DNA of 64,000 bases from Streptomyces sp. CGMCC 4.7035 (GCF_031583065.1 NZ_CP134053.1:6861001-6925000); one strand, 5' to 3'; numbered from the stretch's first letter, positions 35,242-45,094 are shown. Made by a program: numbers and translations. Notes: generated by a model from the sequence alone, not told the origin.

Positions 35242-36291
35242 ATGTCCAACGCCCGTGCCACCCGTCTCACCCGCCGCGGCATCCTCGCCGCCGGTGGCGC
35301 CCTCGGCCTCGGTGCCGTGCTCGCAGCCTGCGGTGACGACAAGGCGAAAAGCGGCGACACGGACAGCAAGGCGACGGCCGCCAAGTCCGGGCCCTGGACC
35401 TTCAAGGACGACCGCGGTCAGACCGCGAAGGCGGACAAGGCCCCGTCGAGCATCGTCGCGTTCGTGGGCGTCGCCGCCGCGCTGCACGACTACGGCGTCG
35501 ACGTGAAGGGCGTCTTCGGACCGACGAAGACCAAGGACGGCAAGGCTGACGTCCAGGCCGGCGACCTCGACGTCAGCAAGGTCACGATCCTCGGCAACGA
35601 GTGGGGCCAGTTCAACATCGAGAAGTACGCGGCCCTCGCCCCCGACCTGCTCGTCACCACGATGTTCGACGACGCCGGCACCCTCTGGTACGTGCCCGAC
35701 GAGTCCAAGAAGAAGATCCTCGCGCTCGGTGCCCCGAGCGTCGGCATCTCCGTCTACGACCGCCAGATGACCGAGCCGCTGCAGCGCATGCTGGAGCTCG
35801 CGAAGTCCCTCGGCGCGGACACCGCCGCCGCGAAGGTCACCGCGGCGAAGAAGCGGTTCGAGGACGCGGCCGCCCGGCTGCGCGCGGCCACCAAGGCCAA
35901 CCCCGGCATCAAGGTGCTGGCGGGCTCCGCGAGCCAGGACGTCTTCTACGTCTCCGGCTCCAACCTCTCCATCGACCTGGAGTACTTCAAGGCGCTCGGC
36001 GTGAACTTCGTCGAGCCCTCCCCCGCCGTCCTGAAGGCGAGCGGCGGCTGGTTCGAGAACCTGAGCTGGGAGAACGTCGACAAGTACAAGGCCGACGTCA
36101 TCATGATGGACAACCGCACCTCGGCCATCCAGCCCGCCGACATCACCGAGGCGACCTGGAAGAAGCTCCCCGCGGTCAAGGCGGGCCAGGTCATCGCCCG
36201 CAACCCCGAGCCCATCCTGTCGTACGACAAGTGCGCCCCGCTGCTCGAGGACCTCGCGAAGGCGATCGAGACGGCGAAGAAGGTCAGCTGA
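35242..36291 (+). CDS. desE: Ferrioxamine-binding lipoprotein DesE
   Basis: Protein of 349 residues from the ATG at 35242. The N-terminus combines a twin-arginine-like RRGILAAGG with the lipobox LAAC (residues about 26-29), so it is a lipid-anchored solute-binding protein. The rest is a type III periplasmic-binding fold of the FepB/FhuD class (for example ASSIVAFVGVAAALHDYGVD and VLAGSASQDVFYVSGSNLSI). In Streptomyces, DesE captures ferric desferrioxamine for an ABC importer. No permease or ATPase genes accompany it here. The iron box at 35172-35190 and the downstream desF and desABCD genes support the call. Confidence 0.93.
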   Translation: MSNARATRLTRRGILAAGGALGLGAVLAACGDDKAKSGDTDSKATAAKSGPWTFKDDRGQTAKADKAPSSIVAFVGVAAALHDYGVDVKGVFGPTKTKDGKADVQAGDLDVSKVTILGNEWGQFNIEKYAALAPDLLVTTMFDDAGTLWYVPDESKKKILALGAPSVGISVYDRQMTEPLQRMLELAKSLGADTAAAKVTAAKKRFEDAAARLRAATKANPGIKVLAGSASQDVFYVSGSNLSIDLEYFKALGVNFVEPSPAVLKASGGWFENLSWENVDKYKADVIMMDNRTSAIQPADITEATWKKLPAVKAGQVIARNPEPILSYDKCAPLLEDLAKAIETAKKVS

Positions 36292-36387
36292 CACACCACC
36301 CCGTGACCGGCAGGCCACAGGCCAACAGGCCCCAGGTACCAGGCCACGCTCCCACAACAGCCCCCTGACGACGACTCAGGAGCACAT

Positions 36388-37269
36388 ATGACGACGGCCG
36401 CAGCCGCCCCGTTCCGTTTCTTCTCCCTCCAGGTCGTACGGACGAGGCGGCTCGGTCCGTCTCTCGTCCGGGTCACCTTCGCGGGGGACGACCTGCGCGC
36501 GTTCCACTCCGACGGGCGCGACCAGAGCCTCTCCCTCTTCCTGCCGCACCCCGGCCAGACCGAGCCCGCCGTCCCGATCGAGCGGGGCGACGGCTGGTGG
36601 CAGGCCTGGCGCGAACTCCCCGACGACGTACGGGCGGTGATGCGCTCGTACACACTCCGGGCCCTGCGCCGCGACCCCGACGAGATCGACATCGACTTCG
36701 TGCTGCACGGCGTGGAGCCGGGTGCGATCGCCCCGGCGGGCCCGGCCTCACGCTGGGCCTCCCGCGCAGCCGCCGGTGATCGCGTCGTCCTGCTCGGCCC
36801 GGCGATCGCGGACAACCGGGCGATCCGCTTCCGCCCGCCCGAGGACACCGACCTGGTGGTCATCTGGGCCGACGAGACCGCCGTGCCCGCCGCCTCCGCG
36901 ATCCTCGAACGCCTGCCCGCGACCACGCGGGTCCGTGCCTGGCTGGAGGTCGGGCACGCCGACGACATCCAGGACCTGGTGACCGAGGCCGACACCGACG
37001 CCGAGATCACCTGGCTCGTGCGCGGCGAGGTCCCCCACTGCCTTGAGGGCGTGGGAGGTGCCCCCATCCCCATGGCCCTCGCCGCACCGTGGGAGGACCG
37101 GCTGCCGGACGCGCGCGCCCCGTACGTCTGGATCGCGGGCGAGTCCGGGCGGGTGAAGGAGCTGCGCCGGCACTTCGTCGGCAAGCGCGGCATCGACCGC
37201 CGCCGCATCACCTTCGTCGGCTACTGGCGGCACGGGTTGAGCGAGGAGCAACTGCGCGAACAGGAGTGA
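36388..37269 (+). CDS. desF: Siderophore-interacting protein (ferric-siderophore reductase) DesF
   Basis: Protein of 293 residues from the ATG at 36388 with AGGAG upstream. It belongs to the SIP family: an FAD-binding beta barrel with RSYTLRALRRDPDEIDIDFV (the R-x-Y-T/S motif and following strands, residues about 90-110), then HGVEPGAIAPAGPASRWASRAAAGD, and a C-terminal NAD(P)H-like domain ending VGYWRHGLSEEQLREQE. It probably reduces imported ferric desferrioxamine to release iron. It follows desE by 96 bp. A stretch near residues 215-227 (VPHCLEGVGGAPIP) is encoded by what looks like an interspersed palindromic repeat. Confidence 0.88.
   Translation: MTTAAAAPFRFFSLQVVRTRRLGPSLVRVTFAGDDLRAFHSDGRDQSLSLFLPHPGQTEPAVPIERGDGWWQAWRELPDDVRAVMRSYTLRALRRDPDEIDIDFVLHGVEPGAIAPAGPASRWASRAAAGDRVVLLGPAIADNRAIRFRPPEDTDLVVIWADETAVPAASAILERLPATTRVRAWLEVGHADDIQDLVTEADTDAEITWLVRGEVPHCLEGVGGAPIPMALAAPWEDRLPDARAPYVWIAGESGRVKELRRHFVGKRGIDRRRITFVGYWRHGLSEEQLREQE
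37031..37067 (+). repeat. Probable interspersed palindromic repeat within desF
   Basis: From TCCCCCACTGCCTTGAGGGC to GTGGGAGGTGCCCCCAT the sequence has the C-run, inner stem and GGGAGGTGCCCCC end of a GC-rich repeat family common between Streptomyces genes. It is read in frame within desF. The assignment rests on resemblance only. Confidence 0.45.
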
Positions 37270-37301
37270 CGCCGGTCACGGGAGGGGCAGGAATAAGGCC
37301 G

Positions 37302-37332
37302 TTCAACTTAGGTTAGGCTTACCTAAGTTGAA
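37302..37332. promoter_or_regulatory. Iron box within a 31-bp palindrome upstream of desA
   Basis: The 19-bp core TTAGGTTAGGCTTACCTAA (37308-37326) is an almost perfect DmdR1/IdeR site, and the symmetry extends outward to TTCAAC...GTTGAA over 31 bp. It lies 60 bp upstream of the desA ATG and should give strong iron repression of desABCD. Confidence 0.95.
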
Positions 37333-37391
37333 CCGGGCGACTCCGCCCCTCTCCTGCCCCGCACGGACTGTCCCCACCGGAGGACCCCCAC

Positions 37392-38834
37392 ATGCGCTCG
37401 CACCTGCTCAATGACCTCACCGCGGAGCACTACCGCCGCTCCGTGACCGAAGGAGTCGAGCGGGTGGCCGCCAAAATCGCCGCCACCGACCGTCCGTTCA
37501 CCGGCGTCACGGTCGACGCCCTCGCGCCCCGCATCGAGCAGATCGACCTGGACCGCCCGCTGCACGACACGACCGCGGCCCTGGACGAACTGGAGGAGGT
37601 CTACCTCCGGGACGCGATCTACTTCCACCACCCGCGCTATCTCGCCCACCTCAACTGCCCGGTCGTCATCCCGGCCGTGCTCGGCGAGGCCGTCCTGTCC
37701 GCCATCAACTCCTCGCTCGACACCTGGGACCAGTCGGCCGGCGGCACCCTCATCGAACGCAAGCTCATCGACTGGACGGCCGCCCGCATCGGCTTCGGCG
37801 CCGGCGCCGACGGCGTGTTCACCAGCGGCGGCACCCAGTCCAACCTCCAGGCGCTGATGCTGGCCCGTGCGGAAGCGAAGGCCGATTCCCTCGCCGAACT
37901 GCGCGTCTTCGCCTCCGAGGTCAGCCACTTCAGCGTGAAGAAATCCGCGAAGCTCCTCGGCCTGGGCCAGGACGCCGTCGTGTCGATCCCCATCGACAAC
38001 GACAAGCGCATGCAGACCCTCGCGCTCGCCCATGAGCTGGAGCGCTGCAAGAAGGACGGCCTGATCCCCATGGCCGTCGTCGCCACCGCCGGCACCACCG
38101 ACTTCGGCTCCATCGACCCGCTCCCCGAGATCGCCGAACTGTGCGCCCAGTACGGCGCCTGGCTGCACGTGGACGCGGCCTACGGCTGCGGACTGCTCGC
38201 CTCCGTCAAGTACCGGGACCGCCTCACCGGCATCGAGCGCGCCGACTCCGTCACCGTCGACTACCACAAGTCCTTCTTCCAGCCGGTGAGTTCCTCCGCC
38301 GTACTGGTCCGGGACGCCGCCACCCTGCGCCACGTGACCTACCACGCGGACTACCTCAACCCGCGCCGCATGGTCCAGGAGCGCGTCCCCAACCAGGTCG
38401 ACAAGTCCCTCCAGACCACGCGCCGCTTCGATGCCCTCAAGCTGTGGATGACCCTGCGCGTCATGGGCGCCGACGGCATCGGACAGCTCTTCGACGAGGT
38501 GTGCGACCTGGCACAGGAGGGCTGGAAGCTGCTGGCCGCCGACCCCCGCTTCGACGTCGTCGTCGAGCCCCGGCTCTCCACCCTCGTCTTCCGCTGCATC
38601 CCGGCGCACGTCACCGACCCGGCCGAGATCGACCGGGCCAACCTGTACGCCCGCAAGGCCCTGTTCGCCTCCGGTGACGCCGTGGTCGCGGGCACCAAGG
38701 TAGACGGCCGCCACTACCTGAAGTTCACCCTGCTCAACCCCGAGACCACGACGGACGACATCGCCGCCGTACTCGACCTCATCGCCGGCCACGCCGAGCA
38801 GTACCTGGGAGAGTCCCTTGACCGCGCTTCCTGA
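37392..38834 (+). CDS. desA: Lysine decarboxylase DesA (desferrioxamine biosynthesis)
   Basis: PLP-dependent group II decarboxylase of 480 residues. It makes cadaverine from lysine as the first step of desferrioxamine synthesis. Visible motifs are [20 protein letters not shown], the cofactor-stacking and ring-contact [13 protein letters not shown], and [20 protein letters not shown] with the Schiff-base Lys near residue 293. The ATG at 37392 follows GGAGG. It is the first gene after the strong iron box, and its last 17 bases overlap the TTG start of desB. Confidence 0.95.
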   Translation: MRSHLLNDLTAEHYRRSVTEGVERVAAKIAATDRPFTGVTVDALAPRIEQIDLDRPLHDTTAALDELEEVYLRDAIYFHHPRYLAHLNCPVVIPAVLGEAVLSAINSSLDTWDQSAGGTLIERKLIDWTAARIGFGAGADGVFTSGGTQSNLQALMLARAEAKADSLAELRVFASEVSHFSVKKSAKLLGLGQDAVVSIPIDNDKRMQTLALAHELERCKKDGLIPMAVVATAGTTDFGSIDPLPEIAELCAQYGAWLHVDAAYGCGLLASVKYRDRLTGIERADSVTVDYHKSFFQPVSSSAVLVRDAATLRHVTYHADYLNPRRMVQERVPNQVDKSLQTTRRFDALKLWMTLRVMGADGIGQLFDEVCDLAQEGWKLLAADPRFDVVVEPRLSTLVFRCIPAHVTDPAEIDRANLYARKALFASGDAVVAGTKVDGRHYLKFTLLNPETTTDDIAAVLDLIAGHAEQYLGESLDRAS

Positions 38835-40104
38835 AGCCACCGACAAGACGTACGACTTCGTGGGGATCGGGCTCGGCCCCTTCAACCTCGGCCTCGCCTG
38901 CCTCACCGAGCCGATCGCCGAACTCAACGGGGTCTTCCTGGAGTCGAAGCCCACCTTCGAGTGGCACTCCGGGATGTTCCTCGACGGCGCCCACCTCCAG
39001 ACGCCGTTCATGTCGGACCTGGTCACCCTGGCCGACCCGACGTCCCCGTACTCCTTCCTCAACTACCTTAAGGAATCGGGCCGTCTGTACTCGTTCTACA
39101 TCCGCGAGAACTTCTACCCGCTCCGCGTCGAGTACGACGACTACTGCCGCTGGGCCGCCTCGAAGCTGAGCAGCGTCCGCTTCGGCACGACGGTCACCGA
39201 GGTGACGTACGAGGACGAGGACGAGGTGTACGTCGTCCGGACCCGGTCCGGCGACACCTACCGCGCCCGCCGCCTGGTCCTCGGCACGGGCACGACCCCC
39301 TTCGTGCCCGAGTCGTGCGAGGGGCTGGGCGGGGACTTCCTCCACACCTCCCAGTACATGCACCGCAAGGCGGAGCTACAGGCGAAGAAGTCCATCACGA
39401 TCGTCGGCAGCGGGCAGAGCGCCGCCGAGATCTATTACGAGCTGCTGTCCGAGATCGACGTCCACGGCTACCTGCTCAACTGGGTCACGCGCTCCCCGCG
39501 CTTCTTCCCGCTGGAGTACACCAAGCTGACGCTGGAGATGACGTCCCCGGACTACATCGACTACTTCCGCACGCTGCCCGAGGAGACCCGCTACCGGCTG
39601 GAGAAGCAGCAGAAGGGCCTGTTCAAGGGCATCAACTCGGATCTGATCGACTCGATCTTCGATCTGCTCTACCAGAAGAACGTCGGCGGCGGCCCGGTCC
39701 CCACCCGTCTGCTCACCAACTCCTCGCTCACCGGCGTGCGCCACGAGGACGGTCTCTACCGGCTCGCGTTCCACCAGGACGAGCAGGACAAGGACTTCGA
39801 GATCCGCACCGAGGGCCTGGTCCTGGCCACCGGCTACCACTACCGGCCCCCGGCCTTCCTCGACCCGATCCGCGACCGGCTCCGCTTCGACGGCCACGGC
39901 CGCTTCGACGTCACCCGCGACTACGCCATCGACACCACGGGCCGCGAGGTCTTCCTCCAGAACGGCGGCGTCCACACCCACTCGATCACCTCGCCCGACC
40001 TGGGCATGGGCCCGTACCGCAACAGCTGCATCATCCGCGAGCTGCTCGGCACGGAGTACTACCCGGTCGAGAAGACCATCGCCTTCCAGGAGTTCGCCGC
40101 ATGA
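38818..40104 (+). CDS. desB: Cadaverine N-hydroxylase DesB
   Basis: Flavin N-monooxygenase of 428 residues in the lysine/ornithine hydroxylase family. It hydroxylates cadaverine using FAD, NADPH and O2. [20 protein letters not shown] near residue 16 is the FAD site, [20 protein letters not shown] near residue 190 is the NADPH site, and [12 protein letters not shown] is the family ATG motif. The start appears to be the rare TTG at 38818, with GGGAGAG about 5 nt upstream, inside the end of desA. The overlap implies coupled translation. Its stop overlaps the desC ATG (ATGA). Confidence 0.93.
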   Translation: MTALPEATDKTYDFVGIGLGPFNLGLACLTEPIAELNGVFLESKPTFEWHSGMFLDGAHLQTPFMSDLVTLADPTSPYSFLNYLKESGRLYSFYIRENFYPLRVEYDDYCRWAASKLSSVRFGTTVTEVTYEDEDEVYVVRTRSGDTYRARRLVLGTGTTPFVPESCEGLGGDFLHTSQYMHRKAELQAKKSITIVGSGQSAAEIYYELLSEIDVHGYLLNWVTRSPRFFPLEYTKLTLEMTSPDYIDYFRTLPEETRYRLEKQQKGLFKGINSDLIDSIFDLLYQKNVGGGPVPTRLLTNSSLTGVRHEDGLYRLAFHQDEQDKDFEIRTEGLVLATGYHYRPPAFLDPIRDRLRFDGHGRFDVTRDYAIDTTGREVFLQNGGVHTHSITSPDLGMGPYRNSCIIRELLGTEYYPVEKTIAFQEFAA

Positions 40105-40658
40105 GCACGACCACCGGTGCCGTCGATGCCCTCGGCGTCTTCGCCTTCCGCCCGCTCGACCCCCTCCGGGACGCCGAACTCCTGCACGGCTGGGTCACGC
40201 ATCCCAAGGCGGCCTTCTGGATGATGCAGGACGCCCAGCTGGAGGACGTCGAGCGCGCCTATATGGAGATCGCCGCCGACGAGCACCACCACGCGCTCCT
40301 CGGGCTGCACGACGGCATGCCCGCCTTCCTGATGGAGAAGTACGACCCGGCCCTGCGTGAGCTGGTCGGCCTGTACGAGCCGGAGCCCGGTGACGTCGGC
40401 ATGCACTTCCTCGTCGCGCCCACCGAGACGCCCGTGCACGGCTTCACCCGCGCCGTCATCACCGCCGTGATGGCGCACCTCTTCGAGGACCCGGCCACCC
40501 AGCGGGTCGTCGTCGAGCCCGATGTGCGCAACACGGCCGTGCACGCCCTGAACGCCGCCGTCGGATTCGTGCCCGAGCGCGAGATCCGGAAGCCGGAGAA
40601 GACGGCACTGCTGAGTTTCTGCACCCGCGAGCAGTTCGAGAGGGCGGTGACGGCATGA
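40101..40658 (+). CDS. desC: N-hydroxycadaverine acyltransferase DesC
   Basis: GNAT-type acyltransferase of 185 residues from the ATG at 40101, coupled to desB by a four-base overlap. It matches the siderophore acyltransferase group (IucB/RhbD-like): [20 protein letters not shown] at the N-terminus, then [20 protein letters not shown] and [20 protein letters not shown], the acyl-CoA-binding part. It would succinylate or acetylate N-hydroxycadaverine before assembly by DesD. Its stop overlaps the desD ATG. Confidence 0.93.
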   Translation: MSTTTGAVDALGVFAFRPLDPLRDAELLHGWVTHPKAAFWMMQDAQLEDVERAYMEIAADEHHHALLGLHDGMPAFLMEKYDPALRELVGLYEPEPGDVGMHFLVAPTETPVHGFTRAVITAVMAHLFEDPATQRVVVEPDVRNTAVHALNAAVGFVPEREIRKPEKTALLSFCTREQFERAVTA

Positions 40659-42463
40659 CCCTCGCCGACGCCGTCTCCCACCTCTCCTCCGAACGCTGGG
40701 AGCGCGCCAACCGCCTCCTCGTCCGCAAGGCCCTCGCCGAGTTCGCGCACGAACGGCTGATCACACCCGAGGCCCAGGACGTGGGCGAGGGCCAGGGCGA
40801 GGGCGAGGGCGAGGGCGACGATGTGTACGTCGTCCGCAGCGACGACGGGCTCACCCGCTACCGGTTCAGGGCCACCCTCCGCGCCCTCGACCACTGGGAG
40901 GTGGACCCCGACTCCATCACCCGCCACCGCGACGGCGACGAACTCCCGCTGGCCGCACTGGACTTCCTCATCGAGCTGAGGAGTTCGCTGGGCCTGAGCG
41001 ACGAGGTGCTCCCGGTCTACCTGGAGGAGATCTCCTCCACCCTCTCCGGCACCTGCTACAAGCTCACCAAGCCGAAGGTCACCTCCGCCGAGCTGGCACG
41101 GAGCGGGTTCCAGGCCATCGAGACCGGGATGACCGAGGGCCACCCCTGCTTCGTCGCGAACAACGGGCGGCTCGGCTTCGGGATCCACGAGTACCTGTCG
41201 TACGCGCCCGAGACCGCGAGCCCCGTCCGGCTGGTGTGGCTGGCCGCGCACCGCACACGGGCGGCGTTCACGGCCGGTGCCGGGATCGAGTACGAGTCCT
41301 TCGTACGGGAGGAGCTGGGCGAGGCGACCGTCGAGCGCTTCCACGGGCAGCTCACCGAGCAGGGCCTGGACCCCGCCGACTACCTCCTCATCCCCGTCCA
41401 CCCCTGGCAGTGGTGGAACAAGCTCACCGTCACCTTCGCCGCCGAGGTCGCGCGGCAGCACCTGGTCTGCCTGGGCGAGGGCGACGACGAGTACCTGGCG
41501 CAGCAGTCCATCCGGACCTTCTTCAACACCTCGCACCCCGAGAAGCACTATGTGAAGACGGCCCTGTCCGTCCTCAACATGGGCTTCATGCGAGGCCTGT
41601 CGGCCGCCTACATGGAGGCGACGCCGGCGATCAACGACTGGCTGGCCCAGATCATCGAGAACGACCCCGTGCTGAAGTCGACCGGCCTCACGATCATCCG
41701 CGAGCGGGCGGCCGTCGGCTACCGCCACCTGGAGTACGAGGCCGCCACCGACCGCTACTCCCCGTACCGCAAGATGCTCGCCGCCCTGTGGCGCGAGAGC
41801 CCGGTGCCCTCGCTCCAGGAGGGCGAGTCCCTGGCGACGATGGCCTCCCTCGCCCATGTCGACCACGAGGGCGCCTCCTTCGCCGGCGCGCTGATCGAAC
41901 GGTCCGGGCTCGCCCCCACGCAGTGGCTGCGCCGCTACCTGCGGGCGTACCTCACGCCGCTGCTGCACAGCTTCTACGCCTACGACCTGGTGTTCATGCC
42001 GCACGGCGAGAACGTCATCCTCGTCCTGAAGGACGGCGTGGTGCAGCGTGCGATCTTCAAGGACATCGCCGAGGAGATCGCGGTCATGGACCCGGACGCG
42101 GTGCTGCCGCCGGAGGTCGCGCGGATCCGCGTCGAGGTCCCCGAGGACAAGAAGCTCCTGTCGATCTTCACGGACGTCTTCGACTGCTTCTTCCGTTTCG
42201 TCGCGGCGAACCTCGCCACCGAGGGGATCGTGGAGGAGGAGGACTTCTGGCGGACGGTCGCCGAGGTCGTCCACGAGTACCAGGACGCCAACCCGGAACT
42301 CGCCGACCGATTCCGGCAGTACGACATGTTCGCCCCGGAGTTCGCACTGTCCTGCCTCAACCGTCTCCAGCTGCGCGACAACCGGCAGATGGTGGACCTG
42401 GCGGATCCGTCGGGGGCGCTTCAGCTGGTCGGGACCCTGAAGAACCCGATCGCGGGGCTGTAG
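40655..42463 (+). CDS. desD: NRPS-independent siderophore synthetase DesD
   Basis: Protein of 602 residues in the IucA/IucC (NIS) family. It uses ATP to condense N-hydroxy-N-succinylcadaverine units into desferrioxamines. Family motifs are EGHPCFVANNGRLGFGIHEY, LIPVHPWQWWNKL, the ATP-binding KTALSVLNMGFMRGLSAAYM, and the C-terminal FhuF-like part with YAYDLVFMPHGENVILVLKD. The ATG at 40655 overlaps the desC stop. Near residues 42-56 a GGGCGA hexanucleotide repeat encodes a Gly/Glu run (GEGQGEGEGEGD), a likely hypervariable surface loop. A hairpin follows the gene. Confidence 0.95.
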   Translation: MTLADAVSHLSSERWERANRLLVRKALAEFAHERLITPEAQDVGEGQGEGEGEGDDVYVVRSDDGLTRYRFRATLRALDHWEVDPDSITRHRDGDELPLAALDFLIELRSSLGLSDEVLPVYLEEISSTLSGTCYKLTKPKVTSAELARSGFQAIETGMTEGHPCFVANNGRLGFGIHEYLSYAPETASPVRLVWLAAHRTRAAFTAGAGIEYESFVREELGEATVERFHGQLTEQGLDPADYLLIPVHPWQWWNKLTVTFAAEVARQHLVCLGEGDDEYLAQQSIRTFFNTSHPEKHYVKTALSVLNMGFMRGLSAAYMEATPAINDWLAQIIENDPVLKSTGLTIIRERAAVGYRHLEYEAATDRYSPYRKMLAALWRESPVPSLQEGESLATMASLAHVDHEGASFAGALIERSGLAPTQWLRRYLRAYLTPLLHSFYAYDLVFMPHGENVILVLKDGVVQRAIFKDIAEEIAVMDPDAVLPPEVARIRVEVPEDKKLLSIFTDVFDCFFRFVAANLATEGIVEEEDFWRTVAEVVHEYQDANPELADRFRQYDMFAPEFALSCLNRLQLRDNRQMVDLADPSGALQLVGTLKNPIAGL

Positions 42464-42475
42464 CCCCACGGGCTG

Positions 42476-42510
42476 CGGGCACCCCGGAGTACGGTCCTCC
42501 GGGGTGCCCG
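42476..42510 (+). terminator. Terminator of the des operon
   Basis: A perfect 14-bp stem (CGGGCACCCCGGAG) with a 7-nt loop starts 13 nt after the desD stop. Confidence 0.8.
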
Positions 42511-42578
42511 CCCGTCGTAACCGGCCCCCCGGGTCCGATGGACCACCCCTTCGCACAGCGGATGGAACAATCCCCCGT

Positions 42579-43463
42579 ATGGCGGAAATCATCCAGAAGG
42601 ACGGCACTTGGACCTTCGACGGTGACGCGCTGCGGCTGACCCCTGGGCGCGACAAGAACGTCGGTCTGCTCCGCAAGACCCTGGGCGAACTCACCATCCC
42701 GCTCCAGGGGTTGGCGGGCATATCGTTCGAGCAGGGCCGGAAGACCGGGCGGTTGAGGCTGCGGCTGCGCGACGGCGCCGACCCCCTGCTCCAGGCGACC
42801 GGCGGCCGGCTCGGCGAGTCCGACGACCCCTACCGGCTGACCGTCGAGTCCGACCGCTACGGCGTCGCCGAGTACGTGGCCGACGAGGTCCGCAACGCGC
42901 TCATGCTGGACCAGGTGCCCTCCGACCCGGTCGACGGCTATCTGCTGCCCGGCCCCTCCGTCCCGCTGTCCGCCTCCGCCGGGGACGGCACGGCGAGCTT
43001 CGACGGCGAGCACGTACGCCTGGAGTGGAACTGGAAGACGGAGGACGCGAAGGCGTCCGCGGGCGTTCGTTCGCTGGCCCTGGCCGACATCACCGCCGTG
43101 GAGTGGCAGCCGGCGGTCGGTCTGGAGAACGGCTATCTGCGCTTCACCGTGCGCGGCGCGGCGACCAAGGCGCCGCCGAAGTACGACCCCAACTCCGTGG
43201 AGCTGTGGGGTTTCAAAAAGGACCCGCTGATGGCGCTCGTCGCGGCGGCCGTGCAGGCCCGGCTGCCGCACCCGGCGGCGCCCGTGGACGAGGTACCGCC
43301 GGCCAAGCGGCTCGCCGGGCCCGCCCAGGGGACCGCGCCCGCCGAGGACGGCCACGACGCGCTGCTGCGCCGGCTGCGGGAGCTGGGCGAGCTGCACCGG
43401 ACGGGTGTGCTGACGGGCGACGAGTTCGCCATGGCCAAGCAGGCGGTCCTCAAACGGATGTGA
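42579..43463 (+). CDS. DUF4429/SHOCT protein
   Basis: Protein of 294 residues from the ATG at 42579 (MAEIIQKDGTWTFDGDALRL). Two DUF4429 repeats (residues about 5-100 and 130-235) share a GxWxFDGxxLRL / ASFDGEHVRLEWNW opening and a strand ending in R.R.R or RFTVRG. The C-terminus (about 250-294) is a SHOCT-like helix pair, LLRRLRELGELHRTGVLTGDEFAMAKQAVL. These are probably nucleic-acid or membrane-surface interaction modules. The biological role is unknown. It is monocistronic, between the des terminator and a hairpin that overlaps its own stop. Confidence 0.85.
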   Translation: MAEIIQKDGTWTFDGDALRLTPGRDKNVGLLRKTLGELTIPLQGLAGISFEQGRKTGRLRLRLRDGADPLLQATGGRLGESDDPYRLTVESDRYGVAEYVADEVRNALMLDQVPSDPVDGYLLPGPSVPLSASAGDGTASFDGEHVRLEWNWKTEDAKASAGVRSLALADITAVEWQPAVGLENGYLRFTVRGAATKAPPKYDPNSVELWGFKKDPLMALVAAAVQARLPHPAAPVDEVPPAKRLAGPAQGTAPAEDGHDALLRRLRELGELHRTGVLTGDEFAMAKQAVLKRM

Positions 43464-43473
43464 GGACCGCCTG
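43440..43473. terminator. Hairpin overlapping the DUF4429 stop codon
   Basis: The 13-bp stem CAGGCGGTCCTCA/TGAGGACCGCCTG has an 8-nt loop, and its 3' arm begins with the stop codon (43461-43463). The 5' arm is coding. It lies between convergent genes. Confidence 0.7.
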
Positions 43474-43513
43474 TGCCGGCCTGTGGCCGGGGCCCAAGAC
43501 CGCTGATTGATGC

Positions 43514-45094
43514 TTACTTGGCCTTGCGTGCCACCGTGAAGTGGTCGATCCGGTCACCGGTCTCGGCGATGCCCTGGACCTTCAGGGTGGTGTACCGGCC
43601 CTTCGGCGCGGGTGTGACGTCCACGCGCAGGAAGGAGTAGTTGAGGTAGCGGACCCGGGACCAGGTGACGGTCTCGTTCTGCTTGCCGTCCTTCAGGTTG
43701 ATGAAGGAGGCGACGGAGTCGACCTCGTGCTCGTGCCCCTCGTACGAGTCCGGGGCGGTGAACGCGTACAGGCTGCGGCCCGCCGCACCCGCCGTCACGT
43801 ACACCACGCCCTCCGTCTCGGGGTAGGCCGTGCCGCCGATCGGCAGCTTCTTGGTGACCTCGTTGCCCTTGATGACGTCCGTGCGCTCGTACTGGTGGTT
43901 GTGGCCGTTGATCACGAGGTCGACCTGGTACTTGTCGAACAGTGGCACCCACTCCTGGCGCACACCCCCCTCCGAGGCGTGCGCGGTGGAGGTGCAGTAC
44001 GCACAGTGGTGGAAGAACACGATGATGAAGTCGATGTCCTTCGAGGCCCGGAACTTCTTCAGCTGGGCCTCGAACCACTTGGTCTGGGTACCGCCGGAGA
44101 TACCGAGGTTGGCCGGGATCTCGAAGGAGACGTCGTTGGGGTCCAGCGAGACGATCGCCGTGTTGCCGTAGACGAAGGAGTAGACGCCCGGCAGGTTCTT
44201 CGCGTCCGGGCCGTTGTCCGGGAGGGTCCAGCGGGCTTCCTCGCCGCCGTAGCCGTTGGGCGAGTACCAGGCCTCCATGTCGTGGTTGCCGTAACTGACC
44301 ATCCACGGGATCTGCTTGGCGACCGACTCGGTCTGGTAGAGGAACTGGTCCCAGGTGCGCGAGTCGAAGCCGGTGTCGGTGGTCTTTCCCGCACCGGACG
44401 GGTCGCCGTAGGCGATGTCGCCGGCGTGCAGATGGAAGGCCGGGTTCTGGCCGAGGATCAGGCTGTCGTTGGCCAGGGCGTGGTAGCTGACGCCCTGGTC
44501 GCCGAAGGCCGTGAAGGTGAACGGCGCCTTGTGGGCGGGGGCGGTGGTGAAGGTGCCCAGGGTGCCGAGCAGATGCGGGGAGGCCGGGTCGAAGCCCTCG
44601 TGGCCGACGCCGTAGTAGTACGTCCGGCCCGGGCGCAGGTGGGTGAGCTTGGCGTGCAGGTAGTACTGCGTGTGGTCGCCGCTCGCGCCGACGCCGGCCG
44701 GGGTGTAGAGGGCGCGGACCTCGGCCTCGATCTTGCGGGAGAGGTCCCAGGGGTGGGCGCCGATGCGGATGAAGGGCTTCTTGACCGCGACGGGAACCTG
44801 CCAGGAGACCGTCATCTCCGTGCGCGGGTCGCTGCCGTACGCCAGGTGGCGGCCGAAGGGGGCGACGAGGGCGCCGTCGACCGTCTCGACCGCGGGGGCC
44901 GTGCTCTGGGTCGGGACGGCGGCCTGAGCGGTGGCACCCGGTACGAACGCGCCACCGGCGACGGCGCCCAGAGTGACGGCACCGCCTCTGATCATCGTGC
45001 GCCGGGAGAATCTCGCGCGCAGGTATTCGTGCTGTTCAGCCATGCTCATGCGGGCCGCGAGCTTCTCGGGCACGCCCATGCGAGGTATGTCCAT
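43514..45094 (-). CDS. Tat-exported purple acid phosphatase
   Basis: Protein of 526 residues from the ATG at 45094, GGAGGAA 9 nt upstream. The signal has the twin-arginine motif SRRTMIRGG at residues about 30-38, followed by an Ala/Gly-rich hydrophobic stretch. A fibronectin-like purple acid phosphatase N-domain (about 70-180, with TEMTVSWQVPVAVKKPFIRI) precedes the metallophosphoesterase domain. That domain carries the metal ligands in order: FGDQG, AGDIAYGD, SYGNHDMEAW, VFFHHCAYC and INGHNHQYERT. It is probably a secreted phosphomonoesterase for phosphate scavenging. No PHO box was identified. It is divergent from the small gene at 45244. Confidence 0.9.
   Translation of the reverse strand: MDIPRMGVPEKLAARMSMAEQHEYLRARFSRRTMIRGGAVTLGAVAGGAFVPGATAQAAVPTQSTAPAVETVDGALVAPFGRHLAYGSDPRTEMTVSWQVPVAVKKPFIRIGAHPWDLSRKIEAEVRALYTPAGVGASGDHTQYYLHAKLTHLRPGRTYYYGVGHEGFDPASPHLLGTLGTFTTAPAHKAPFTFTAFGDQGVSYHALANDSLILGQNPAFHLHAGDIAYGDPSGAGKTTDTGFDSRTWDQFLYQTESVAKQIPWMVSYGNHDMEAWYSPNGYGGEEARWTLPDNGPDAKNLPGVYSFVYGNTAIVSLDPNDVSFEIPANLGISGGTQTKWFEAQLKKFRASKDIDFIIVFFHHCAYCTSTAHASEGGVRQEWVPLFDKYQVDLVINGHNHQYERTDVIKGNEVTKKLPIGGTAYPETEGVVYVTAGAAGRSLYAFTAPDSYEGHEHEVDSVASFINLKDGKQNETVTWSRVRYLNYSFLRVDVTPAPKGRYTTLKVQGIAETGDRIDHFTVARKAK

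Noticed and set aside
40259..42721. 820-residue antisense frame over desC/desD
   Set aside because: Mirror frame of recognised des genes; no ribosome site and low-complexity composition.
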